A DNA stretch of 64,000 nt from Pseudomonas persica. Its GTDB lineage: Bacteria > Pseudomonadota > Gammaproteobacteria > Pseudomonadales > Pseudomonadaceae. Every line of letters begins with the position of its first letter. Within the stretch, counting starts at the first letter, position 1. Positions 1 to 7,562 of the stretch are shown piece after piece. A program made the translations under genes and the position numbers. Location: positions 56,254 to 120,253 of the forward strand of contig NZ_OLKL01000027.1 of assembly GCF_900291015.1 (NCBI RefSeq). Reading direction: 5' to 3'. The notes below the pieces were generated by a model. That model was not told the DNA's origin, did no database searches, and was given only the letters and a program-made list of their open reading frames with translations.

Positions 1-224
1 CTACCTCGCAGCTGATAGCGCAGCCAGACGATATTCCCTTGTACGGCTCACATCAAGCCATCCCTGTCACCGCTGGCAAAATTCCCGTAAAGCCGGGAGC
101 ACAAGTCTTTGAATGCCCCCGAGCGTTTGCTCCCAAATCAAAGTTGCCGTTCAGTAAGGGCAGCTAATGGCCGACTGCTGTCAGCGCCGAACGGTGGCTA
201 TGAGTGGATAGCAGCCGGTGTTAC

Positions 225-500
225 TCATAGATTGAAAACCCATGTTTTTTGTAAGCGACGAGCGAGCAGCCGCACGGTCAGCAGATAGTAATAGCGTGTT
301 GCATCGCTTCGTCGATTTAGTCTTTGCTCAAGAAACCAAGCCACGTGCTTTTTCTGCCAAGTCCAAGGCTCTTGTCGCTGCCAGCGCTCTGCGATCTCAG
401 CCTGGATGATTCTCGCCTGTCGCACATGGCGTTGGCGGCTGGCGTGAGATCCGGTCAGCACGCCAGCCAGGAACAACTCCATATCAAATGGCTTTCTCAT
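225..500 (-). CDS. Small hypothetical protein coupled to an integrase remnant
   Basis: This ORF encodes a basic 91-residue protein rich in Arg and Trp, with no signal peptide or membrane segment. Its ATG overlaps the stop codon of the integrase C-terminal remnant upstream (an ATGA overlap at 500-497), so the two were once translationally coupled. I recall similar small ORFs directly after integrase genes of Pseudomonas integrative elements, but I know of no assigned function. The sequence upstream to position 1 shows no recognisable gene. Confidence 0.55.
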   Translation of the reverse strand: MRKPFDMELFLAGVLTGSHASRQRHVRQARIIQAEIAERWQRQEPWTWQKKHVAWFLEQRLNRRSDATRYYYLLTVRLLARRLQKTWVFNL

Positions 501-598
501 GTCCGCCCCCCAATGTAGGCCGCGACCACATCAATCCGACCGTGCCCGAGCTCATAGCTGATTTGCCGCCGGGCCTCATGATCATGCCTGACTGTCAG
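497..598 (-). pseudogene. C-terminal remnant of a tyrosine recombinase (integrase)
   Basis: Translating the minus strand gives about 33 residues ending in HEARRQISYELGHGRIDVV followed by AAYIGGRT and a stop. This matches the last catalytic segment of the site-specific integrases found on Pseudomonas genomic islands: the ELGH box, with the Tyr of AAYIG near the C-terminus. The reading frame is interrupted by a stop at 601-599, so the bulk of the gene is missing. It abuts the N-terminal fragment of a different integrase class, as expected from a deletion that fused two islands. Confidence 0.6.
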
Positions 599-831
599 TC
601 AGGTACAGTCCATTCCCTATTGGCGTGGGTGCGTGGATTTTTATCGGCCGGGAAGCCGATGTTGATGCGCTTCTTGGTCACCGGTTCGCGGTAGTTGAAA
701 TTCCACAGCAACGAGCCGTTGCTGCGTACGCGGAGCTGCAAACCGTCACCGTCCGTGAGGACATAATCCTTGGACGCGGGTTTGACTCCCTTGAGTTGTC
801 GATCGGAGAGACGGAGGTTTTGAGCAGGCAT
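595..831 (-). pseudogene. N-terminal fragment of a P4-type integrase (DUF4102 arm-binding domain)
   Basis: The reading frame from the ATG at 831 starts MPAQNLRLSD and continues through LTDGDGLQLRV and LLWNFNYREP to RINIGFP, the classic start of DUF4102 phage P4-type integrases. Only about 78 residues remain of a protein normally around 400 long, and the frame ends abruptly near 600 where unrelated integrase sequence begins. The gene reads away from the ssrA-like 3' end at 1019-1052, which is the usual position of an integrase next to its attachment site. It cannot be functional. Confidence 0.75.
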
Positions 832-981
832 GAGATTGTCCTCAAGCACTGATTTGGTATTCCAAAGATTAGCACCGGGTGAGCTGGAATACCGTCTGGA
901 ATACCCGAACGGCTGGAACTCAAAAACTCTCAAAAGACCGCAAAAGCGCTGGAGGCCGCGTATTTGCTGGGTCGCAGGCAC

Positions 982-1010
982 AAAAAAAGACGTCCGTGGA
1001 CGTCTTTGTT
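982..1010 (-). terminator. Rho-independent terminator, ssrA type
   Basis: A perfect 9-bp stem (986-994 with 999-1007, loop CGTG) is flanked by an A-tract on one side and a T-rich run on the other, so it can work in either direction. It lies directly downstream, on the minus strand, of the ssrA-like 3' end. This is the spacing of the native tmRNA terminator. Confidence 0.75.
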
Positions 1011-1018
1011 TGATCATT

Positions 1019-1052
1019 TGGTGGAGCCGGGGGGAACTGAACCTGCGTCCGC
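1019..1052 (-). other. Duplicated 3' end of ssrA (tmRNA), probable att site of an integrative element
   Basis: On the minus strand this reads GCGGACGCAGGTTCAGTTCC and then CCCCGGCTCCACCA: a T-arm with GTTCRA-type loop, the acceptor strand and the CCA end of tmRNA. The sequence upstream (1053 onward) is not tmRNA body, so only the 3' end is present. Integrases that target ssrA duplicate exactly this part. Together with the terminator and integrase fragments on its other side, it marks the boundary of an integrative element. The loop differs slightly from the P. putida ssrA that I remember, consistent with a sequence brought in by an element. Confidence 0.65.
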
Positions 1053-1239
1053 AACTCGCTAACTATAAGCTAGTGAGGTTCGCGGAATAATGTGGGTAAC
1101 GCAAACCCCAAGAGCAATTTCGGCGGTGTAGGGCATGGCCAGTTCCACAACCTCCGGAAACGGGGCCAGCTTCTCATTGTGTCGTAGGAAATTTCCTCTT
1201 TTTTGGTAGGCTTTTGCCATCAGTCGAGAGGAAAATGAA

Positions 1240-2046
1240 ATGCCCGTCGTCATCGTTGAAAACGACACATCGCAGTGGGAAGACGAGACAGGAGCTGTCT
1301 ATCATTTCCCCAAGCGCTACCAAACGTGGCTCGCTCAGGGAACCGAAGTGATCTACTACAAAGGGCGCATGAAGGATAAAGCCTTTGCTTCCGTCCGCCT
1401 CAGCGCCGATCCGCATTATTTTGGTAAGGCACGTATAGGCCAGGTCTACGCAGACCGGAGGAGCGATAAGGGCGATCTGTTTGCTCTGATTGAAGACTTC
1501 ACGCGGTTTGAAGACGCTGTCCCCTCGAAAATTGACGGCGAGTACCTGGAGACCATTCCCGCCCGCCGCCTGAGTAACTACTGGCGTGATGGCGTTCGGC
1601 CAATTTCTCAATCCGATTACGATGCCATCTTAGGCCATGCAAAGCTTCAGCCTTCGCGTGCTGACGCGGCTGCGCCGAATACCGAAGGTGATCCACTTAC
1701 CTTTGAATCGTACAGTGAAGGCAGCAAAACAAGCTACTTTGGAACTCGTTACGAGCGTCGGAAAGATCTAAGGGTACAAGCCATCGCTATCCACGGGTTG
1801 GACTGCAAGGCATGCGGGTTTGATTTCGAACAGGCATACGGCGAACACGCGAAGGGCTTCATTCACGTACATCACGTAGTACCGATTTCGGACTTTGGTG
1901 GGGAGAAGACCGTGAACCCTGAGACAGACCTCGTGACGTTGTGCGCCAACTGTCACGCGGTAGTCCATCGCAAGAGAGATATGACTCTGAGTGTTGACGA
2001 ATTGAAAGGAATGTTGCGCGGGCGATGGGTAATCGAGTCCCAGTAG
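1240..2046 (+). CDS. HNH endonuclease with N-terminal PUA/EVE-like domain, putative type IV restriction enzyme
   Basis: This is a 268-residue protein. Residues 1-95 (YHFPKRYQTWL, VIYYKGR, YFGKARIGQV) resemble the DNA-reader module found in front of HNH domains in modification-dependent nucleases. The C-terminal third is an HNH domain: CKACGF as the first zinc pair, HVHHVVPIS as the His motif, then LVTLCANCHAVVH as the second zinc pair and final His. The start is supported by GAGAGGA seven bases upstream. It lies next to an ssrA attachment remnant and has a lower-GC look than the core genes, so it is probably island-borne defence. A methylation-directed role is inferred from architecture; plain HNH restriction is the alternative. 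Confidence 0.8.
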   Translation: MPVVIVENDTSQWEDETGAVYHFPKRYQTWLAQGTEVIYYKGRMKDKAFASVRLSADPHYFGKARIGQVYADRRSDKGDLFALIEDFTRFEDAVPSKIDGEYLETIPARRLSNYWRDGVRPISQSDYDAILGHAKLQPSRADAAAPNTEGDPLTFESYSEGSKTSYFGTRYERRKDLRVQAIAIHGLDCKACGFDFEQAYGEHAKGFIHVHHVVPISDFGGEKTVNPETDLVTLCANCHAVVHRKRDMTLSVDELKGMLRGRWVIESQ

Positions 2047-2103
2047 ACAGCTAAGCGCACGCTAACTTCGCCTGGGTGTGCAGGTGGGGTGGGCAGCTGG
2101 AGC

Positions 2104-2140
2104 GCCTTCAAAACTGAGGATGGACTTAGGTTTTGAAGGC
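2104..2140. terminator. Intergenic stem-loop between convergent genes
   Basis: There is a perfect 11-bp inverted repeat, GCCTTCAAAAC (2104-2114) and GTTTTGAAGGC (2130-2140), with a 15-base loop. It sits between the HNH gene and the convergent DUF3077 gene, where a shared terminator is expected. No T-tract follows, so termination is uncertain. Confidence 0.45.
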
Positions 2141-2161
2141 ATCCAGTGAGGGAAGGGTGAT

Positions 2162-2425
2162 TCAGCGCATCATGCCCAGCTCGGCATCATCCATCAGTGC
2201 CTTGGCTAATGCGCAGAGGTAATGCGAGGCCCAGATCAGCTGTGGTTTGTCTTCCATTAATCCGTCCAAGGTCATATCCCTTGCGTAGCCCATCAATTCT
2301 GAGGCCTGTTCGCGGGCGCTCTGGCAAGGGATGCCGGCTTCGATACGGAAGAGGGGATGGGTCTGGTTTTCCCCTTGGTAGAAGGTGGTTTTGCCGACGG
2401 TAAATTTGGTTTCTTCTGTGGCCAT
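2162..2425 (-). CDS. DUF3077 family small protein
   Basis: This 87-residue protein contains FRIEAGIPCQSAREQASELM followed by a short helix and WASHYLCALAKALMDD, the pattern of DUF3077, a family largely restricted to Pseudomonas. There is no signal peptide, and its function is unknown. It is the second gene of a two-gene unit with the 80-residue ORF at 2591-2833, separated from it by a degenerate REP pair. Another member of the same family is encoded at 26222-26524. Confidence 0.75.
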   Translation of the reverse strand: MATEETKFTVGKTTFYQGENQTHPLFRIEAGIPCQSAREQASELMGYARDMTLDGLMEDKPQLIWASHYLCALAKALMDDAELGMMR

Positions 2426-2465
2426 TGTTCAATCTCCCCGAAATCTCTAGTGCCTGGTCTGGCCT

Positions 2466-2559
2466 CATCGCCGGCAAGCCAGCTCCCACAGGTACTGCAC
2501 AGGCCTCGAGAGCTGTGGCACAGCTCAGATCTATGTGGGAGCCCGGTTTGACGGCGATA
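2466..2559. repeat. Degenerate REP pair
   Basis: Two inverted REP-like arms are present: CATCGCCGGCAAGCCAGCTCCCACAGG-type sequence on the left (given here only as a type) and GTGGGAGCCCGGTTTGACGG on the right. They lie between two small co-directional genes and match the intergenic REP elements scattered through this window. Confidence 0.6.
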
Positions 2560-2590
2560 GGGCCGGACCAAGCGACACATCAATGAAGCC

Positions 2591-2833
2591 TTAGTGCACA
2601 GCCCGAGGCTCAGTAGGCATCTGCACTTGGACCAGCGCGGACTCAAGCAAGGCTCGCAGCGTCTCCAGCTCATGCATCGAGGCCATCATCAGAATCGACG
2701 CCGGCGATTTGGGCTGCAGCAGCATTGCCTGATGCACGACGGTCGCCGCGCATAGCGCGTAGTCCGTGGCTTGGATCAGGGTGTCTTCAAGGCAGAGAGT
2801 ATTTTGGGGTGGATCTGGGACTATCTTCAGCAT
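2591..2833 (-). CDS. Small conserved Pseudomonas protein upstream of the DUF3077 gene
   Basis: This is an 80-residue protein starting MLKIVPDPPQ, then a helical stretch (LEDTLIQATDYALCAATVVH, ASMHELETLRALLESALVQ). The MxKxVPDPP start is shared by several small Pseudomonas proteins encoded beside DUF3077 genes. It has no membrane segment or known motif. It is followed by the DUF3077 gene on the same strand, and the upstream region holds a complex dyad (2895-3005). The pair may be a small regulatory or toxin-antitoxin-like module, but nothing in the sequence proves that. Confidence 0.6.
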   Translation of the reverse strand: MLKIVPDPPQNTLCLEDTLIQATDYALCAATVVHQAMLLQPKSPASILMMASMHELETLRALLESALVQVQMPTEPRAVH

Positions 2834-2894
2834 GCTTACGCTCCAACAATGGTTGAGCTGCTATCCACCTCGCTGTCAAACGGGAGGGTGGCAG

Positions 2895-3005
2895 CTGTAC
2901 GCGGGTTGACAGACCGAGATTGTTGGCACTCGGCGCACACGAGGGTGCCCGCACGTACAGCCGCCATAAGCGTATGCACACGGACAACAATCGACGGCCT
3001 GTCAA
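2895..3005. promoter_or_regulatory. Nested dyad upstream of the DUF3077-type pair
   Basis: Within the 648-base gap 2834-3481, several segments pair with segments further on: TTGACAG (2906-2912) with CTGTCAA (2999-3005), ATTGTTG (2919-2925) with CAACAAT (2985-2991), CTGTACGCGGG (2895-2905) with CCCGCACGTACAG (2948-2960, two-base bulge), and CCGAG with CTCGG inside. Two mutually exclusive folds are possible. It could be a structured leader or operator of the minus-strand gene pair. The rest of the gap holds only a doubtful ORF (3098-3394) that I could not identify. Confidence 0.4.
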
Positions 3006-3481
3006 AACCGGTCGCTGAATTGGCAGCGACGGGTCGAGACTAGGACTCACGATTTCCACGTGCAACGAAAAACAGGCGCAGGGATTATCTTTGGGAAATG
3101 GCCTACAAGAAAGGGGTTAATTCTGACTATTTGCCCGTCCACCCTAGCAGCATGCAACGCTGGCTGCTCTGTAGATCTCAAAAAGCGTTTCCCTCCCGAA
3201 TCCCTGTATCCAATTATGTCGCGATGCCAACAAACGGTCCCGAATGGACTTTCGCCACCCAAGCCTTGAAACTGACCCGCTCGCATCTGGCCCAAGGCAG
3301 GTCATGGGCTCGGCTGGCTGCTGAGCGTCATGCTCGGCTTGAAGTGTTTCTTGCGGATTTCATGGATGAGATCGGAGCTGGCGGTGCAGGCTGAAGCGCG
3401 TGAACGATCCGATTGAATATTGAAAAGGGGGAGATTTCTGGAGCCGCTGACGATATGGTTGATTCTTTTCAAGGACGGATC

Positions 3482-4276
3482 ATGGCCACTTACAGCGTGA
3501 ACCACTCACAAAAACACCTCGCTGTACTGATTGATGCCGACAACGCCCCGGCCGCCATCGTTGAGGGGCTGTTCGAGGAAATTGCCAAGTACGGTGTGGC
3601 GAGCGTGAAACGTATCTATGGCGACTGGACTGGCCCCCAACTGGGTGGCTGGAAAAAGGTTCTTCTCGATTACTCCATTCAACCCATACAGCAATTCGCC
3701 TACACAAAAGGGAAGAACGCAACCGACAGCTCGTTGATCATCGATGCGATGGACCTGCTCTACACCCGACGGTTTGATGGTTTTTGCCTGGTTTCGAGCG
3801 ACAGCGACTTCACTCGGCTAGCTTCGCGCATGCGTGAGGAAGGTCTGACCGTTTATGGGTTTGGGGAGGAAAAAACACCGAAACCATTCGTGGCTGCCTG
3901 CGACAAGTTTATCTACACCGAGCTTTTGCGGGAGGAGGTCTTGTCTTCTGCTAGCGAGGAAGTGGCAGTGGAGGTTGATGCTACTGCAGGGGCCGGTAAG
4001 CCGAACACAGAAGTAGTCGCTCGTAAAAAGCCCAAAGCTCCAGTTAGCTTTATCAGCAAGATTCTGGACGATCTCGCTGACGAGGAGGGCTGGGCGAACC
4101 TGGGGGCGTTGGGTGCCAACATGACCAAGCTCCGACCTGAGTTCGATTCGCGCACGCATGGTTTCAAGAAGCTGAGCGATTTGATCAAGGGACATCCACA
4201 TGTATTCGAGCTGCAGGCGCGGCCGGTTTCCGGGGGCACGGCTGCGCTTTACGTTCGCCACAAAACCTCCCGCTAG
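3482..4276 (+). CDS. NYN-domain (LabA/PIN-like) protein with C-terminal OST-HTH/LOTUS domain, putative RNase
   Basis: This is a 264-residue protein. Residues 10-150 form a NYN domain: VLIDADNAP with the first catalytic Asp, then DSSLIIDAMDLLY and CLVSSDSDFTRLA with the other acidic residues, as in PIN-type metal-dependent RNases. Residues 185-262 (FISKILDDLADEEGWANLG, then SDLIKGHPHVFEL) fit an OST-HTH RNA-binding domain. I chose the ATG at 3482 because AAGGAC lies six bases upstream; an earlier TTG at 3413 has no such support. Proteins of this class are common, usually monocistronic and mostly uncharacterised. An RNA-processing or defence role is inference. Confidence 0.8.
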   Translation: MATYSVNHSQKHLAVLIDADNAPAAIVEGLFEEIAKYGVASVKRIYGDWTGPQLGGWKKVLLDYSIQPIQQFAYTKGKNATDSSLIIDAMDLLYTRRFDGFCLVSSDSDFTRLASRMREEGLTVYGFGEEKTPKPFVAACDKFIYTELLREEVLSSASEEVAVEVDATAGAGKPNTEVVARKKPKAPVSFISKILDDLADEEGWANLGALGANMTKLRPEFDSRTHGFKKLSDLIKGHPHVFELQARPVSGGTAALYVRHKTSR

Positions 4277-4328
4277 GTTCGGGCTGATGTGCAAGAAGAA
4301 ATGCCGTACAGCCCGGATCGTGCTCGGC

Positions 4329-5032
4329 TCAGAGTGACGGCGCTACATAGACAACCCGGTTCCGCCCGCTCTGTTTGGCGGTATAGAGCCCCTTATCGGC
4401 GCGTTCCAGTCCGTCATCCAGCATTTCACCCTTGGCGAACAGGGTGCACCCTATGCTCAAGGTTACCTTCAACTGACCACTGGGCAACTGCATCGGCCTG
4501 GCCCCCAGCTGTTCACGAACCCGCTCGGCAATCCGCGTCAGCTCTTCGCTGTCTTTAACCTGCAAAATTGCGACGAACTCCTCACCCCTATGGCGCACCA
4601 GCAGGTCGTCGGGGCGAAGTGCCGCACGCAGGCGCCGGGCCGCTTCGCACAGCACCTTGTCGCCACCGCCATGGCCGTACTTGTCGTTGATGGCTTTGAA
4701 ATGATCCAGGTCGGCATAAACCGCCCCCAGATGTAAGCCGTTTACCTCTGCCAATCGCCGTTCATGCTCATCAAAAGCCGTCAGCGCGCCGCGGTTCCAC
4801 AGTAGAAGGAAACACTGCGCGTCGTCTCGCTTGCCTCAAGCCCTATGCGGGCCTTGAACCACTGTCGGTCCTGATCGATCAGGCTGATAAGCACAGTGTC
4901 CACGTGGGCCAGATCCTGGGTGAGCCGTACCAAAGTATCGAGGTAATGCTCGGCGGGCGTATCGACCAGGTTCATGTCATCGAGCGTGCGCTGGCGCAGC
5001 GCTTCGTCAGCGGGTAACGGGCAAGCTGGCAT
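4329..5032 (-). pseudogene. Deleted GAF-GGDEF diguanylate cyclase gene
   Basis: The N-terminal part (from 5032) encodes about 78 residues of a GAF-type sensor beginning MPACPLPADEALRQRTLDD and running to RSVSF. It then jumps out of frame into NRGALTAFDEHERRL, the start of a GGDEF domain (YADLDHFKAINDKYGHGGGD, RHRGEEF, LSIGCTLF). Most of the GAF domain and the first GGDEF helix are missing and the frames do not match across the junction near 4781, so no full product is made. The signature is RGEEF rather than GGEEF, a further sign of decay or low activity. The 141-residue tail could be translated alone from 4754, but would lack the sensor. Confidence 0.75.
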
Positions 5033-5247
5033 CGTTGATTCTCCATTCCTTGGTGAGTTGCTTGTGCACCCTGGCAGTTACATGTTCTCTATCCGTCGAA
5101 ACAAGCACAGCATAGGCGATGGCTAGAAGCCATGCGCTACAGGGCTGGCCGGGAATTTCTTGTCGAGTGTGTGATTTCTCCCGGCCAACCTTCGTCAAGA
5201 ATGCTACCCCCTTAGCCGTCGCCTGGGGGACTGATACAGGGCCTTCC

Positions 5248-6156
5248 ATGCAAACGCTGTTGAACGAGATTCTCGAAGAAGTACGTCCCTTGATCGGCAA
5301 GGGCAAAGTGGCTGACTACATTCCTGCGTTGGCCGATGTGCCTGCGAACCAGTTGGGTATCGCAGTCTATGGCAACGATGGCAGCTATTACTGCGCAGGC
5401 GACGCGCTGGTGCCGTTTTCGGTACAGAGTATTTCCAAGGTGTTCAGCCTGGTTCAGGCGATTGGCCACTCCGGGGAAGCCATTTGGCAGCGGCTTGGCC
5501 ATGAACCTTCCGGCCAGCCGTTCAACTCGCTGGTGCAGCTGGAGTTCGAGCGCGGGCGGCCACGCAATCCCTTTATCAACGCGGGGGCGCTGGTGATCTG
5601 CGATATCAACCAGTCGCGCTTCGCTGCCCCCACGTTGTCGATGCGCGATTTCGTACGGCGGTTATCGGGCAATCCGCACATCTCGATCGATGCCCGCGTT
5701 GCCGATTCGGAGTACCAATTCCGCGCGCGTAACGCGGCCATGGCTTACCTGATGCAGTCGTTCGGCAACTTCCATAACGAGGTGGAGACGGTGCTGCGCA
5801 GCTATTTCAGCTATTGCGCGCTGCAAATGAACTGCCTCGACCTGGCCCGGGCGTTCTGTTTCCTGGCCAACGATGGCTTCTGCAAGCACAGCGGTGAGCA
5901 GATTTTGACCCCGCGCCAGACCCAGCAGGTGAACTCGATCATGGCCACCAGCGGGCTGTATGACGAAGCAGGGAACTTCGCCTACCGGGTGGGGTTGCCG
6001 GGCAAGAGTGGGGTAGGGGGCGGGATTGTGGCCATCGTGCCGGGGCAATTCACGGTGTGCGTGTGGTCGCCGGAGTTGAATGCTGCGGGTAACTCTCTGG
6101 CCGGGATGGCGGCGCTTGAACTGCTCAGTTCGCGGATTGGCTGGTCGGTGTTCTGA
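5248..6156 (+). CDS. glsA: Glutaminase
   Basis: This 302-residue protein hydrolyses L-glutamine to L-glutamate and ammonia in the cytoplasm. It belongs to the serine-dependent beta-lactamase-like glutaminases. The SxxK nucleophile motif is S61-I-S-K64 in [13 protein letters not shown], and further family blocks are [30 protein letters not shown] and [11 protein letters not shown]. The length equals that of the bacterial GlsA/YneH family. The ATG at 5248 aligns with family N-termini ([12 protein letters not shown]); the ORF extends upstream without support. It is monocistronic, followed by a REP pair. Confidence 0.95.
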   Translation: MQTLLNEILEEVRPLIGKGKVADYIPALADVPANQLGIAVYGNDGSYYCAGDALVPFSVQSISKVFSLVQAIGHSGEAIWQRLGHEPSGQPFNSLVQLEFERGRPRNPFINAGALVICDINQSRFAAPTLSMRDFVRRLSGNPHISIDARVADSEYQFRARNAAMAYLMQSFGNFHNEVETVLRSYFSYCALQMNCLDLARAFCFLANDGFCKHSGEQILTPRQTQQVNSIMATSGLYDEAGNFAYRVGLPGKSGVGGGIVAIVPGQFTVCVWSPELNAAGNSLAGMAALELLSSRIGWSVF

Positions 6157-6196
6157 TTGGCGGGCTTGCTCGTTGGGCAAGGCGGCGGTGTGGCGG

Positions 6197-6275
6197 TTCG
6201 GTTTACCTGCGAAGAATGCAACGTGGTGTATGGCACCGGCTGCGCCGGTGTTCGCGGGTAAACCCGCTCCCACAG
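6197..6275. repeat. REP pair
   Basis: Two inverted REP arms (CGGTTTACCTGCGAA and TTCGCGGGTAAACCCGCTCC) surround a small GGCACCGGCTGCGCCGGTG hairpin. This is the usual paired REP layout, placed downstream of glsA. Confidence 0.85.
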
Positions 6276-6366
6276 GTACTGCGGCTGCCTTGAAGACTGG
6301 GGTGATCCTGTGGGCGTTCACGCTTGCCGGTGATGGGCCGCAAAGCGGCCCCTCCATCTCATGGGG

Positions 6367-6810
6367 TTACGATCGAGTGGGGCGTTCAATTGCCCGTGCG
6401 GGGATCGGGGTCGACATCACGATGGATGTTCGCGTCTCTCCATAGATGTTGATCTTTTCGATTAGCTGCTCCAGATCGCTCATGCTGGCGGCGACTACAC
6501 GGAAAATGTAGGAATCTGCTCCTGTTATGTGATGACACTCCAGCACTTCCGGCATCGAACCTAGCAGCTTGAGGAATTTTGCCTTGGCCGGTTGGGGGAC
6601 TGTCATGGCTAACATGGCCCCAACCAGATAGCCCGCTTTTATCGGGTTGACCCGCGCCGCATAGCCCTCGATCACTCCCTCTTCCTCAAGGCGCCTGACA
6701 CGCTCGGTGACGGCTGGCACCGAGAGGTGGACCTGCCGTGCAAGCTCTGTATAGGTCATGCGACCATTGCCCTGCAGGCGATCAAGGATTTTCCAGTCAA
6801 TGTCATCCAT
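6367..6810 (-). CDS. Lrp/AsnC family transcriptional regulator
   Basis: This is a 147-residue protein. Residues 1-60 form the AsnC winged helix (MDDIDWKILDRLQGNGRMTY, LSVPAVTERVRRLEEEG), and residues 65-140 the RAM/Lrp effector domain (GADSYIFRVVAASMSDLE). It is divergent from the LysE-family exporter gene, separated by about 110 bases. This is the usual layout in which an Lrp-type protein senses an amino acid and switches on its exporter. The ATG at 6810 was chosen over an upstream start that would add a non-family 16-residue extension. Confidence 0.92.
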   Translation of the reverse strand: MDDIDWKILDRLQGNGRMTYTELARQVHLSVPAVTERVRRLEEEGVIEGYAARVNPIKAGYLVGAMLAMTVPQPAKAKFLKLLGSMPEVLECHHITGADSYIFRVVAASMSDLEQLIEKINIYGETRTSIVMSTPIPARAIERPTRS

Positions 6811-6923
6811 GTGGCTTAATTCCTTAGGCAAAAGACCAATCTTCCTTAGAAAACCCATTCTGCCCCACCCAAGCTATGCCTACCATGCCTCCATGATCGA
6901 TGCGTACCGTATGGAGGGGGCTC

Positions 6924-7562
6924 ATGTTGTTCATCAAGGCGCTTGTCATTGGTTTTTCCATCGCTGCACCAGTCGGCCCGATTGGCCTGCTCTGCGTTCA
7001 GCGCAGCCTGAAGCGTGGCTTTCGTTCAGGGCTTGCGACAGGGTTAGGGGCTGCAAGCGCCGATACCCTCTATGGGTTGCTCGGGGCAATTGGCATTACC
7101 GGGGTAGCCCTGTCTGCACCGTCGCTGGCAACCTTTCTGAAGGTGGTTGGTGGGGCGTTTCTGATGTGGCTGGCCTGGGGTATTGCCCGCGACGCGCGGA
7201 AAGCCAGGCATGCAGCAGAGGTGGCAGCCTCTACGGCAGTCACTCGCGACTTCCTGACCGCGTTCGGCTTAACCCTGTCCAACCCCATGACAATATTGGC
7301 GTTCATTGCCATTTTTGCGGCACTCGACCCGCTGGCCGGCGAGCCACAGGCGGGTAACGCGATGTGGGTTGGCACTTTCTCGATGCTGGCTGGAATTTTT
7401 TTGGGCTCTGCTGCGTGGTGGCTGTGCCTGAGTGGGCTAACGGCGGCTTTGCGCAGGAAGATGCCGGTCTCGTTCATGCGGGCCATCTCTGCAATGTCCG
7501 CAGTCGCTATCGGCACCTTCGGCTTTGCCCAGGTGGTCAGCGGGTTGCGCCTGGTCTTGTAG
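6924..7562 (+). CDS. LysE/RhtB family amino-acid exporter
   Basis: This 212-residue inner-membrane protein has about six hydrophobic segments. The N-terminus LFIKALVIGFSIAAPVGPIG contains the conserved APVGP motif of LysE/RhtB exporters, and LTLSNPMTILAF is the second family block. The start at 6924 has a strong GGAGGGGG ribosome site. It is divergent from the Lrp gene, which probably controls it. The substrate cannot be told from sequence; basic or neutral amino acids are typical. Its 3' end overlaps the convergent acetyltransferase gene by 26 bases. Confidence 0.92.
   Translation: MLFIKALVIGFSIAAPVGPIGLLCVQRSLKRGFRSGLATGLGAASADTLYGLLGAIGITGVALSAPSLATFLKVVGGAFLMWLAWGIARDARKARHAAEVAASTAVTRDFLTAFGLTLSNPMTILAFIAIFAALDPLAGEPQAGNAMWVGTFSMLAGIFLGSAAWWLCLSGLTAALRRKMPVSFMRAISAMSAVAIGTFGFAQVVSGLRLVL

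Noticed and set aside
1019..1080. Complete tmRNA or tRNA gene
   Set aside because: Only the T-arm and acceptor 3' strand are present; the sequence beyond 1052 does not continue as tmRNA or fold as a tRNA.
3098..3394. 98-codon plus-strand frame in the gap before the NYN gene
   Set aside because: The start lacks a ribosome site and the product has no recognisable features. The C-terminal helical part could be a fragment, but I could not name it.
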